Assembly: GCA_947627325.1 (NCBI GenBank)
Contig: CANQVO010000010.1
Span: 1 to 64,000 of the forward strand
DNA from: an uncultured Oscillospiraceae bacterium
GTDB taxonomy: Bacteria > Bacillota > Clostridia > Oscillospirales > Oscillospiraceae
DNA: 64,000 nt
Direction of reading: 5' to 3'
Shown here piece by piece: positions 37,871 through 44,532 of this stretch (position 1 is the first letter of the stretch; every line of letters starts with the position of its first letter). The position numbers and the translations under genes were made by a program. The notes under the pieces were generated by a model, which was not told the origin of the DNA, searched no databases, and saw only the letters and a program-made list of their open reading frames with translations.

Positions 37871-38534
37871 GAACACAAAGGTCCAAACCAAGACGGAGGC
37901 TGAGGCCAAGCCCAAGAACAGCGGCAAGGTCAAGGAGATCTTCCTCAACGGCCTCATCTTCCAAAACCCCATCCTGGTGCTGTTTTTGGGGATGTGCGCC
38001 ACCCTGGCCGTCACCACCTCCCTCACCAACGGCATCGGCATGGGTCTGAGCACCACGGCGGTGCTGATCTGCTCCAACGTGGTCATCTCCCTTCTGCGGA
38101 AGGTCATCCCCAAGGAGGTCCGCATCGCGTGCTACGTGGTGGTCATCGCCGCTTTCGTCACCATCGTGGACCTGATGCTCCAGGCCTACGTCCCCGCCCT
38201 GTCGGAGTCCCTGGGCCTGTTCATCCAGCTCATCGTGGTCAACTGCATCATCCTGGGCCGGGCGGAGGCCTTCGCCAGCAAGAACGGCCCCTTCTACGCC
38301 GCCGTGGACGGCCTGTCCATGGGCCTGGGCTTCACCCTGGCCCTGTGCGCCATGGGCTTTATCCGTGAACTGCTGGGCAACGGCGCCATCCTGGGCCACC
38401 AGGTCCTGCCCCAGGGCGCGTCCATGATCGCGGCCCCCGCCGGCGGCTTTATCGTCCTGGGCCTGCTGGTGGCGCTGACCCAGTACCTCAAGACCCGCGC
38501 GGCGGATAAGAAGAAAGGAGGCAACCAGGCATGA
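37863..38534 (+). CDS. rnfE: Rnf complex subunit E
   Basis: A 223-residue integral membrane subunit with six helices. It has GLIFQNPILVLFLGMCATLA, the conserved Cys-containing VVNCIILGRAEAFASKN, and GLGFTLALCAMGFIRELLG. RnfE and RnfA form a symmetric pair that holds a membrane iron-sulfur centre through conserved Cys residues (VNC here). A hydrophilic Lys-rich N-terminal tail of ~20 residues precedes the first helix. It overlaps rnfA by 4 bp (ATGA). Confidence 0.95.
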   Translation: MAENTKVQTKTEAEAKPKNSGKVKEIFLNGLIFQNPILVLFLGMCATLAVTTSLTNGIGMGLSTTAVLICSNVVISLLRKVIPKEVRIACYVVVIAAFVTIVDLMLQAYVPALSESLGLFIQLIVVNCIILGRAEAFASKNGPFYAAVDGLSMGLGFTLALCAMGFIRELLGNGAILGHQVLPQGASMIAAPAGGFIVLGLLVALTQYLKTRAADKKKGGNQA

Positions 38535-39118
38535 GCTTCTTCTCCCTGTTCTCCCTGGCCCTCACCGCCATTTTGGCGGAGAACTTCGTGCTGGTGAAGT
38601 TTTTGGGCATCTGCCCCTTCCTGGGCGTGTCCAAGAAGACGGACACCGCCGTGGGCATGGGCATGGCGGTGGTGTTCGTCATGGGCCTGGCCTCTATGGT
38701 CACCTGGCTGGTCAACGAATACTTCCTCATCCCCCTGGACCTGGCGTATATGCAGACGGTGGTGTTCATCCTGGTCATCGCCGCCCTGGTGCAGTTCGTG
38801 GAGCTCTTCCTCAAGAAGTTCGTCCCCGCGCTCTACACCGCCCTTGGCATCTACCTGCCCCTGATCACCACCAACTGCGCCGTGCTGGGCGCGGCCCTCA
38901 TCAACGTCCAGAACGGGTACACCTTCATCCAGTCCATCGCCTTCGGCGTGTTCTCCGGCCTGGGCTTCACCCTGGCCATCGTCCTGTTCGCCAGCGTGCG
39001 GGAGCGGCTGGAGTTCGCCAAGTTCCCCAAGGCCTTCGCGGGCTTCCCCCAGGCCCTGGTCACCGCCGGTCTGATCGCCATGGCCTTTATGGGCTTCTCC
39101 GGGCTGTCCATCGGCTGA
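38531..39118 (+). CDS. rnfA: Rnf complex subunit A
   Basis: A 195-residue integral membrane subunit, homologous to RnfE in inverted topology. It has ILAENFVLVKFLGICPFLGV and ITTNCAVLGAALIN, with the conserved Cys in each half (GICPF and TTNC) thought to ligate the membrane FeS centre. The ribosome binding site AGAAAGGAGGCAACC is embedded in the end of rnfE. Length and motifs are textbook. Confidence 0.96.
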   Translation: MSFFSLFSLALTAILAENFVLVKFLGICPFLGVSKKTDTAVGMGMAVVFVMGLASMVTWLVNEYFLIPLDLAYMQTVVFILVIAALVQFVELFLKKFVPALYTALGIYLPLITTNCAVLGAALINVQNGYTFIQSIAFGVFSGLGFTLAIVLFASVRERLEFAKFPKAFAGFPQALVTAGLIAMAFMGFSGLSIG

Positions 39119-39148
39119 CAGCGCAAAAGGAAAGGTTGTGAATCCATC

Positions 39149-39994
39149 ATGGAAATTTTATTTGCCTTAGCGGTTCTGGCCGGATTGGGCGTTGTCTTCG
39201 GCACGGTGCTGGCGATCGCCGGCAAGGTCTTCGCCGTGGAGGAGGACCCCCGGCTGGAGCCCCTGACCGAGGCCCTGCCCGGGGCCAACTGCGGCGGCTG
39301 TGGCTTCTCCGGCTGCGCCGCCTACGCCGCCGCCGTGCTCAAGGGAAAGGCCGCCCCCGGCGGCTGCCCCGTGGGCGGGGCGGAGGTCGCCAAGGCCATG
39401 GGCGAGATTTTGGGCGTAGCCGTGGAACAGCCGGAGCGGTCGGTGGCCCTGGTCAAGTGCTCGGGCTTCTTTGACGTGGCCCAGAAGAAGTACGACTACG
39501 ACGGCGTGGCCGACTGCAAGGCCGCCGCCCGCCTCCCCGGCGGGGGCCCCAACGAGTGCCCCTACGGCTGTCTGGGCTTCGGCTCCTGCGTCAAGGCCTG
39601 CCCCTTCGGGGCCATGCGCGTGAAAAACGGCGTGGCCAACGTGGACCACGAGCTCTGCGTGGGCTGTATGAAGTGCGCCGAGGCTTGCCCCAAGGGCCTG
39701 ATCGTCAAGGTCCCCTACTCCGCCGACATCACCGTGGCCTGCAGTTCCCAGGAGAAGGGCGCGGCCCTTCGCAAGTACTGCGACATCGGGTGCCTGGGCT
39801 GTAAGATCTGCGAGAAGACCTGCGAGCACGACGCCATCCACGTCATCGACAACCTGGCCCGCATCGACTACACCAAGTGCACCTCCTGCGGCCAGTGCGC
39901 CCCCAAGTGCCCCCGGCACCTCATCCGGGACGCCCGGCTCAACACCGAGGGCGAAGACCCCATCCCCGCCCCCGTCAGCAAGTACGCCGAGTAA
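39149..39994 (+). CDS. rnfB: Rnf complex subunit B (polyferredoxin)
   Basis: A 281-residue subunit with an N-terminal membrane anchor (EILFALAVLAGLGVVFGTVL), the NCGGCGFSGCAAYA cluster region, then several ferredoxin-type [4Fe-4S] motifs: CVKACPFGAM preceded by CPYGCLGFGS, CVGCMKCAEACPKGL, CDIGCLGCKICEKTCEHDA and CTSCGQCAPKCPRHL. It takes electrons from reduced ferredoxin and feeds the membrane chain. It is the last gene of the operon, 30 bp after rnfA, with a strong terminator behind it. The C-terminal tail is short. Confidence 0.96.
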   Translation: MEILFALAVLAGLGVVFGTVLAIAGKVFAVEEDPRLEPLTEALPGANCGGCGFSGCAAYAAAVLKGKAAPGGCPVGGAEVAKAMGEILGVAVEQPERSVALVKCSGFFDVAQKKYDYDGVADCKAAARLPGGGPNECPYGCLGFGSCVKACPFGAMRVKNGVANVDHELCVGCMKCAEACPKGLIVKVPYSADITVACSSQEKGAALRKYCDIGCLGCKICEKTCEHDAIHVIDNLARIDYTKCTSCGQCAPKCPRHLIRDARLNTEGEDPIPAPVSKYAE

Positions 39995-40009
39995 GGCCGA
40001 CCGTTCAAA

Positions 40010-40043
40010 CACGCCGCCGCCCACGGGCCGCGGCGTGTTTTTT
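40010..40043 (+). terminator. rnf operon terminator
   Basis: CACGCCGC (40010-40017) pairs with GCGGCGTG (40030-40037), followed by T6. A second perfect hairpin follows at 40125. Confidence 0.9.
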
Positions 40044-40124
40044 ATGGGCAAAAACGGCGGGCCGCCGCGCCAAGCGTCGGCGTTGGCCGGCCTCCCGGCG
40101 GGGCTCCGACTGTCCGTGAGACAG

Positions 40125-40162
40125 ACAGGCAGGGCATACGCTCGTATGCCCTGCCTGTTTTT
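40125..40162 (+). terminator. Second hairpin with T-run after rnfB
   Basis: ACAGGCAGGGCATACG (40125-40140) and CGTATGCCCTGCCTGT (40143-40158) form a perfect 16-bp stem, then TTTTTC. It backs up the rnf terminator, or separates the rnf transcript from the minus-strand transcript at 40219. Confidence 0.85.
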
Positions 40163-40164
40163 CG

Positions 40165-40219
40165 CAAAAAAATGCCGCGGGGCGGGCCCGCGGCGAAGGG
40201 TCTTCCAGTATTCTCTCTG
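40165..40219 (-). ncRNA. Candidate short RNA from an orphan promoter
   Basis: About 55 nt between a consensus promoter and a terminator on the minus strand, with no ORF. It would hold a small hairpin CCAG/CTGG (40203-40218) and the terminator stem GCCGCGGG/CCCGCGGC (40174-40181 with 40187-40194) ending in T7. The start is inferred from the -10 position. It could be a small RNA or a terminated stub transcript. Confidence 0.5.
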
Positions 40220-40225
40220 GTGGAT

Positions 40226-40254
40226 AGTATATCCACTCCGCCCCATCCTGTCAA
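40226..40254 (-). promoter_or_regulatory. Orphan consensus promoter downstream of trmD
   Basis: On the minus strand: TTGACA (40249-40254), a 17-bp spacer, and TATACT (40226-40231). No coding sequence lies downstream on this strand before rnfB, which is on the opposite strand. Just upstream, 40274-40293, a hairpin GTTTCCGC/GCGGAAAC without a good T-run may end the trmD transcript. Confidence 0.85.
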
Positions 40255-40345
40255 GGAAGGGGCGGTGGTAAATGTTTCCGCTCTGGCGGAAACACCCGGC
40301 TAAACGCGTGGTACACACCGCGGGCCGGGCCGGGGGCGGACGGGG

Positions 40346-41098
40346 TCAGTCCAGGTTGCCCTCCTCCAACTCCCGGAGGAGCTTCTGGTCCTCCTTGGAG
40401 GACAGGTCCAGCTTGGAGAAGAGGTCGGGGCGGCGCTCCCGGGTGCGGTGGAGGGACATCTTCCGCCGCCAGGCCGCCACCCGCTTGTGGTCCCCGGAGA
40501 GCAATACCTTGGGCACCGCCGCGCCGTGCCAGACCTCCGGCCGGGAATACTGGGGGTGCTCCAGCAGGCCGCCCCAGTGGCTCTCGTTCTCGTAGCACTC
40601 CGGGTCGGGCAGTACCCCCGGCACCAGGCGGCACACCGCGTCCGCCACCGCCATGGCGGGGATCTCCCCCCCGGTGAGGACGAAGTCCCCCAGGGAGAGC
40701 TCCTCGTCCACGTAGAGGTCGATGAACCGCTGGTCGATCCCCTCGTAGTGGCCGCAGACCAGCACCAGGTGGTCGTAGTCCCGGGCCAGGCGGAGGGCGT
40801 GGGCCTGGGTGAAGGTCTGGCCGCAGGGGGAGAGGTAGATGGTGTGGGGGTGGTCGTCCCCGGAGACCTCACAGATGTGCTTCCAGCACTGGTAGAGGGG
40901 GTCTGCCTGCATCACCGCCCCCCGGCCGCCGCCGTAGGGGTAGTCGTCCACCTGCTTTTGTTTGTTGAGGGTGTAGTCCCGGATCTGGTGGCACTCGATC
41001 TTCAGGTAGTCCCGCTCCTGGGCCCGGCCCAGGATGGACTCGGACAGCACGTCCCCCACCGTCAGGTCGAACAGGGTCATAATGTCGATGCGGTACAT
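40346..41098 (-). CDS. trmD: tRNA (guanine37-N1)-methyltransferase
   Basis: A 250-residue SPOUT methyltransferase that makes m1G37 in tRNAs reading CNN and related codons, using SAM. Motifs: DYPYGGGRGAVMQADP, TIYLSPCGQTF, LVCGHYEGIDQR and LGDFVLTGGEIPAMAV, which form the trefoil knot and SAM site, with the catalytic Asp region in the C-terminal part. The extra ~30-residue C-terminal tail (LFSKLDLSSKEDQKLLREL) is common in Firmicutes. It starts 4 bp after rimM, as the last gene of the ribosome/SRP operon. Confidence 0.97.
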   Translation of the reverse strand: MYRIDIMTLFDLTVGDVLSESILGRAQERDYLKIECHQIRDYTLNKQKQVDDYPYGGGRGAVMQADPLYQCWKHICEVSGDDHPHTIYLSPCGQTFTQAHALRLARDYDHLVLVCGHYEGIDQRFIDLYVDEELSLGDFVLTGGEIPAMAVADAVCRLVPGVLPDPECYENESHWGGLLEHPQYSRPEVWHGAAVPKVLLSGDHKRVAAWRRKMSLHRTRERRPDLFSKLDLSSKEDQKLLRELEEGNLD

Positions 41099-41102
41099 CC
41101 CC

Positions 41103-41588
41103 TCACATCCCTTCGATCAGGGAGACCACCATCTCCCCGGCGTCCACGTCCACCTGCTTGACAAACTCCGGCACGGCGGGGATCATGTGGGTGCTCTCCC
41201 CCTCCACCACGTAGACGTTCTGCCGGGAGGGGGTGAGCACCTCCGTCAGGGTGCCGACCACCGCCCCCGTCTGGTCCCGCACCGTCAGGCCGATGAGGTC
41301 GGCCAGGAAGAACTGCCCCGGGGCCAGCCGGGCGTCCCGCCGGGCGATGGACACCCGCTTGCCCTTCAGGGCCATGGCGGCGTTCACGTCCTCATAGCCC
41401 TTAAACTTCACCAGTAGCGCGGTCTTGTGCACCCGGGCGGACTGGACCTCCAGGGGCCTGCCGTCCACGTACAGCGTGGAGAAGTCCAGCAGAAATTCCG
41501 GGCTGTCGCTCCAGGGGAGCAGCTTGACCTCCCCGGCGATGCCGTGGGTGTTGACGATCTCCCCCGTCTCTAAATATTCGCTTTTCAC
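41103..41588 (-). CDS. rimM: Ribosome maturation factor RimM
   Basis: A 161-residue protein with an N-terminal RimM barrel (LETGEIVNTHGIAGEVKLLP) and a C-terminal PRC barrel (GQFFLADLIGLTVRDQTGAVV, NVYVVEG). It binds S19 and assists 30S head assembly. The GTG start at 41586-41588 follows GAGGAGGGGACC. A terminator hairpin lies between khpA and this gene, so rimM-trmD may be expressed at a lower level than the upstream genes or from an unseen promoter. Confidence 0.95.
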   Translation of the reverse strand: MKSEYLETGEIVNTHGIAGEVKLLPWSDSPEFLLDFSTLYVDGRPLEVQSARVHKTALLVKFKGYEDVNAAMALKGKRVSIARRDARLAPGQFFLADLIGLTVRDQTGAVVGTLTEVLTPSRQNVYVVEGESTHMIPAVPEFVKQVDVDAGEMVVSLIEGM

Positions 41589-41610
41589 GCGGGGTCCCCT
41601 CCTCTTTGGT

Positions 41611-41639
41611 AAAAAAGTGGCGGGCCGACGGCCCGCCGC
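41611..41639 (-). terminator. Terminator inside the ffh-trmD operon
   Basis: GCGGCGGGCC pairs with GGCCCGCCAC across GTC, then T6 on the minus strand (41611-41616). It lies between khpA and rimM and should cut read-through to rimM-trmD. Confidence 0.88.
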
Positions 41640-41644
41640 TTTTT

Positions 41645-41875
41645 TCAGTCCACGATCTCCACCGTGACGCGCTGGCCCTTGTGCTGGGCCACGCTGCGCA
41701 TCAGCGTGCGGATCTCCTTGGCGATCCGGCCCTGGCGGCCAATGACCTTGCCCATGTCGCCGGGGGCCACGTGGAGCTCCAGGATGGTCTCTCCCCCGCT
41801 GGGGATCTCCTCCACCCGGACCTCGTCGGGTTCGTTCACCAGGCTCTGGGCAATGTAGGTGAGCAGATCCTTCAT
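41645..41875 (-). CDS. khpA: KH-domain RNA-binding protein KhpA
   Basis: A 76-residue single KH domain with the GxxG loop in VIGRQGRIAKEIRTLMRSVA. KhpA, usually with KhpB/Jag, binds RNA and affects cell division and translation in Firmicutes. The ATG at 41873-41875 is 7 nt from AGGAGGG; the GTG at 41881 overlaps that site. It directly follows rpsP, the standard arrangement. Confidence 0.93.
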   Translation of the reverse strand: MKDLLTYIAQSLVNEPDEVRVEEIPSGGETILELHVAPGDMGKVIGRQGRIAKEIRTLMRSVAQHKGQRVTVEIVD

Positions 41876-41888
41876 GGTCACGCCCTCC

Positions 41889-42128
41889 TTAAATGGCCCC
41901 GGCCTTTTTCAGCAGGTTCTTCACCGTCTCGGTGGGCTGGGCGCCGGTCTTGATCCAGGCCTGGGCCCGCTCGGCGTCCACCTTGATGGCGGAGGGCTCA
42001 GCCAGGGGATCGTAGGTGCCGATCTCCTCGATGAACCGGCCGTCCCGGGGATAGCGGGAGTCCGCCACCACGATGCGGTAGAAGGGGGCCTTCTTGGCGC
42101 CCATGCGGCGCAGTCTGATTTTCACCAT
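41889..42128 (-). CDS. rpsP: 30S ribosomal protein S16
   Basis: A 79-residue S16 protein: [40 protein letters not shown], then [20 protein letters not shown]. It binds 16S rRNA in the 30S body. The ATG follows TGGAGGTGAATTTGGT. It is 64 bp downstream of ffh and 13 bp upstream of the khpA start. Confidence 0.98.
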   Translation of the reverse strand: MVKIRLRRMGAKKAPFYRIVVADSRYPRDGRFIEEIGTYDPLAEPSAIKVDAERAQAWIKTGAQPTETVKNLLKKAGAI

Positions 42129-42192
42129 ACCAAATTCACCTCCATTGGTTTTCTTCCTCTATGGTCACGCAAATTTCTGCGGTGCCAACCTG

Positions 42193-43548
42193 TCAGAAGG
42201 GGAAGCCTCCCCGCTTGCCGAACATCCCGCCGCCCCGCTTCATGGCCTTTGCCATGTTCTTGCCGGAGAAGCGTTTGGTCATCTGCTGCATCATCTCGAA
42301 CTGCTTCAAAAGGCGGTTCACGTCCACCACGTCCAGCCCGCACCCGGCGGCCACCCGTTTTTTCCGGCTGGAGTTCAAAAGACCGGGGTCCTCCCGCTCC
42401 GCGGGGGTCATGGAGAGGATGATGGCCTCGGTGTGGGCCAGGGTCTTCTCGTCCACGTTGGCCCCCTCCAGGGCCTTGGCGTCCACCCCCGGGAGCATCC
42501 CGGCGATGTCGCTCAGCGAGCCCATGCTCTTGAGCTGGAGGAGCTGGTCGTAGTAGTCCTGCAGGGTGAACTTGTTCTTGCGAAGGCGTTCAAGCTGTTC
42601 GGCGGCCTTTTTCTCGTCAAAGCTCTGCTGTGCTTTTTCAATGAGGGAGAGCACGTCCCCCATGCCCAAAATGCGGGAGGCCATGCGGTCGGGGTGGAAG
42701 ACCTCGATGTTGTCCAGCTTCTCCCCCACCCCGGCGAACTTGATGGGCTTGCCGGTGACCGCCTTGATAGACAGGGCCGCGCCGCCCCGGGCGTCGCCGT
42801 CCAGCTTGGTGAGCATCACGCCGGTGAGGTCCAGGTTCTCGTCAAAGGTCTTGGCGGCGTTCACCGCGTCCTGGCCGATCATGGCGTCCACCACCAGCAG
42901 GATCTCGGTGGGGTTCACCGCGGCCTTGATGTTCCGAAGCTCCGCCATCAGTTCCTCGTCCACGTGGAGGCGGCCGGCGGTGTCCAGAAAGACCATGTCG
43001 TTGCCGTGGGCCCTGGCGTGGGCGATGGCGGCCTTGGCGATGTCCACCGGGTCGATCTGGCCCATCTGGAACACGGGGATACCCAACTGCTCCCCCACCA
43101 CCTCCAACTGGTGGATGGCGGCGGGGCGGTACACGTCGCAGGCGGCCAGAAGGGGCCGCTTGCCCTGTTTTTTGAAGTGCCCGGCCAGCTTGGCGCCGTT
43201 GGTGGTCTTGCCCGCGCCCTGGAGGCCCACCAGCATGACCACCGTGGGGGGCGTGGAGGAGATGGTCAGCTTGGTCTCCCCGCCGCCCATGAGCTCGGTG
43301 AGCTCCTCGTTGACGATCTTCACGATCATCTGGGCGGGGGTCAGGCTCTCCAGCACGTCGCTGCCGATGGCCCGCTCGGTCACTCTGGCTACAAAGTCCT
43401 TCACGACCTTGTAGCTCACGTCCGCCTCCAGAAGGGCCAGGCGGATCTCCCGCATGGCCTCCTTCACGTCCGCCTCGGAGAGCCGTCCCTTGCCCCGCAG
43501 GCGCTTGAAGGCGGCGGAGAGTTTTTCAGTCAGTCCCTCAAATGCCAT
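42193..43548 (-). CDS. ffh: Signal recognition particle protein Ffh (SRP54)
   Basis: A 451-residue GTPase that binds signal sequences on the ribosome and, with SRP RNA and FtsY, targets membrane proteins. It has the N domain (FEGLTEKLSAAFKRLRGKGR), G domain motifs GLQGAGKTTNGAKLA, DTAGRL and TKLDGDARGGAAL, and the Met-rich M domain ending MTKRFSGKNMAKAMKRGGGM. It starts 3 bp after ylxM. Everything matches the family. Confidence 0.98.
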   Translation of the reverse strand: MAFEGLTEKLSAAFKRLRGKGRLSEADVKEAMREIRLALLEADVSYKVVKDFVARVTERAIGSDVLESLTPAQMIVKIVNEELTELMGGGETKLTISSTPPTVVMLVGLQGAGKTTNGAKLAGHFKKQGKRPLLAACDVYRPAAIHQLEVVGEQLGIPVFQMGQIDPVDIAKAAIAHARAHGNDMVFLDTAGRLHVDEELMAELRNIKAAVNPTEILLVVDAMIGQDAVNAAKTFDENLDLTGVMLTKLDGDARGGAALSIKAVTGKPIKFAGVGEKLDNIEVFHPDRMASRILGMGDVLSLIEKAQQSFDEKKAAEQLERLRKNKFTLQDYYDQLLQLKSMGSLSDIAGMLPGVDAKALEGANVDEKTLAHTEAIILSMTPAEREDPGLLNSSRKKRVAAGCGLDVVDVNRLLKQFEMMQQMTKRFSGKNMAKAMKRGGGMFGKRGGFPF

Positions 43549-43551
43549 AGT

Positions 43552-43908
43552 TTACTCCTGTTTCAGCTTGTCGCACAGCTCCCGGATGCGGCGCAGATAG
43601 TCCGCCACCACGGGGTCGGAATTGGCCTGGTCGGCGGCGTCCGCCAGCTCCCGGAGGGTCCGCAGGTCCCGGGTCTGCTCCTGGAAACGCTGGATCAGGC
43701 CGGTCTTCTCCTCCATCTCGTTGAGCACCGCCTCCGCCCGGACGATGGCGTCCCGGACGCCCTGGCGGGAGAGGTGGTAGTTCTCCGCAATCTCGGCAAG
43801 GGAGAGGTCTTCGTTGTAATAGAGGTCGTAGAACTCCTTCTGGCGGTCGGTGAGCAGTTCGCCGTAGAAGTCAAACAGCATGGTCATGCGGTAGGTCTGG
43901 TTCTTCAT
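43552..43908 (-). CDS. ylxM: YlxM-family HTH protein (UPF0122)
   Basis: A 118-residue sigma70-region-4-like helix-turn-helix protein: LLTDRQKEFYDLYYNEDLSL, AEIAENYHLSRQGVRDAIVR, followed by a long helix (EAVLNEMEEKTGLIQRFQEQ). YlxM genes sit directly before ffh in most Firmicutes and are thought to modulate SRP function. The ATG at 43906-43908 is 7 nt from GGAGGTG; the GTG at 43917 lies inside that site. It is the first gene of the operon. Confidence 0.95.
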   Translation of the reverse strand: MKNQTYRMTMLFDFYGELLTDRQKEFYDLYYNEDLSLAEIAENYHLSRQGVRDAIVRAEAVLNEMEEKTGLIQRFQEQTRDLRTLRELADAADQANSDPVVADYLRRIRELCDKLKQE

Positions 43909-43962
43909 GTCCCTCACCTCCCGGGGTCGGTTCTGTAAAGTTATTGGCCTTTACAATGCCAT

Positions 43963-43991
43963 AGTATACTCCATTCTCCGCCGTTTGTCAA
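43963..43991 (-). promoter_or_regulatory. ylxM-ffh operon promoter
   Basis: On the minus strand: TTGACA (43986-43991), a 17-bp spacer, and TATACT (43963-43968). The leader has an inverted repeat TTGTAAAG/CTTTACA (about 43935-43958) before the ribosome binding site. Confidence 0.9.
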
Positions 43992-44037
43992 GGGGAAATA
44001 CCACATCGCCCCCGGAGACTGCTCCGGGGGCGGCGGC

Positions 44038-44532
44038 CTAGTCTTTCCGCCGGGCCAGGGCGAAGAGGGCGTCGGAGAGGCGGTTTACATAACTAAAAAG
44101 CGCCGGACGGATATCGCACCCCGCCTCCCCCGCCGCCACCATCTCCCGCTCCAGGCGGCGGGCGGCGGCGCGGGCCAGGTGGAGGGCGGCGGAGGGGGGA
44201 TCCTCCCCGGGGAGGACGAAGCCGGTCCAGGGCCCGGCCTCCGCCGTGGCCTGGTCGGTCAGCGCCTCCAGCCAGGCCACCTCCCCCTGGTCCACCGGCT
44301 TGTCCGGGGACCCGCCGGCCAGCTCCCCGGCCAGGGGGATGAGCGTCTCCTGGATCCGCCGCAGGGCGCCGGCCGTGTCCGCCCGGCGGCACAGGCTCCG
44401 GGCCAGGCCCAGGGCGCAGGTCAGCTCGTCCGCCGCGCCGCAGCAGGCCACCCGGGGGTGGGCCTTGCTCACCCGGGCCCCGCCGGGGAGGTCGGTCTGG
44501 CCGGAGTCCCCGGCGCGGGTGTAGAGGCTCAC
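44038..44532 (-). CDS. Cobalamin adenosyltransferase, PduO type
   Basis: A 164-residue ATP:cob(I)alamin adenosyltransferase. The N-terminal ATP loop is YTRAGDSGQTDLPGGARVSK; the helical core has ADELTCALGLARSL and the C-terminal signature YVNRLSDALFALAR, with Arg and Asn residues of the PduO fold. It makes adenosylcobalamin, the cofactor also sensed by the riboswitch at 4638. The GTG start overlaps the TGA of the upstream membrane-protein gene (GTGA at 44529-44532). It is the last gene of that operon. A hairpin CCCCCGGAG.. CTCCGGGGG (44009-44032) after the stop resembles a weak terminator. Confidence 0.9.
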   Translation of the reverse strand: MSLYTRAGDSGQTDLPGGARVSKAHPRVACCGAADELTCALGLARSLCRRADTAGALRRIQETLIPLAGELAGGSPDKPVDQGEVAWLEALTDQATAEAGPWTGFVLPGEDPPSAALHLARAAARRLEREMVAAGEAGCDIRPALFSYVNRLSDALFALARRKD

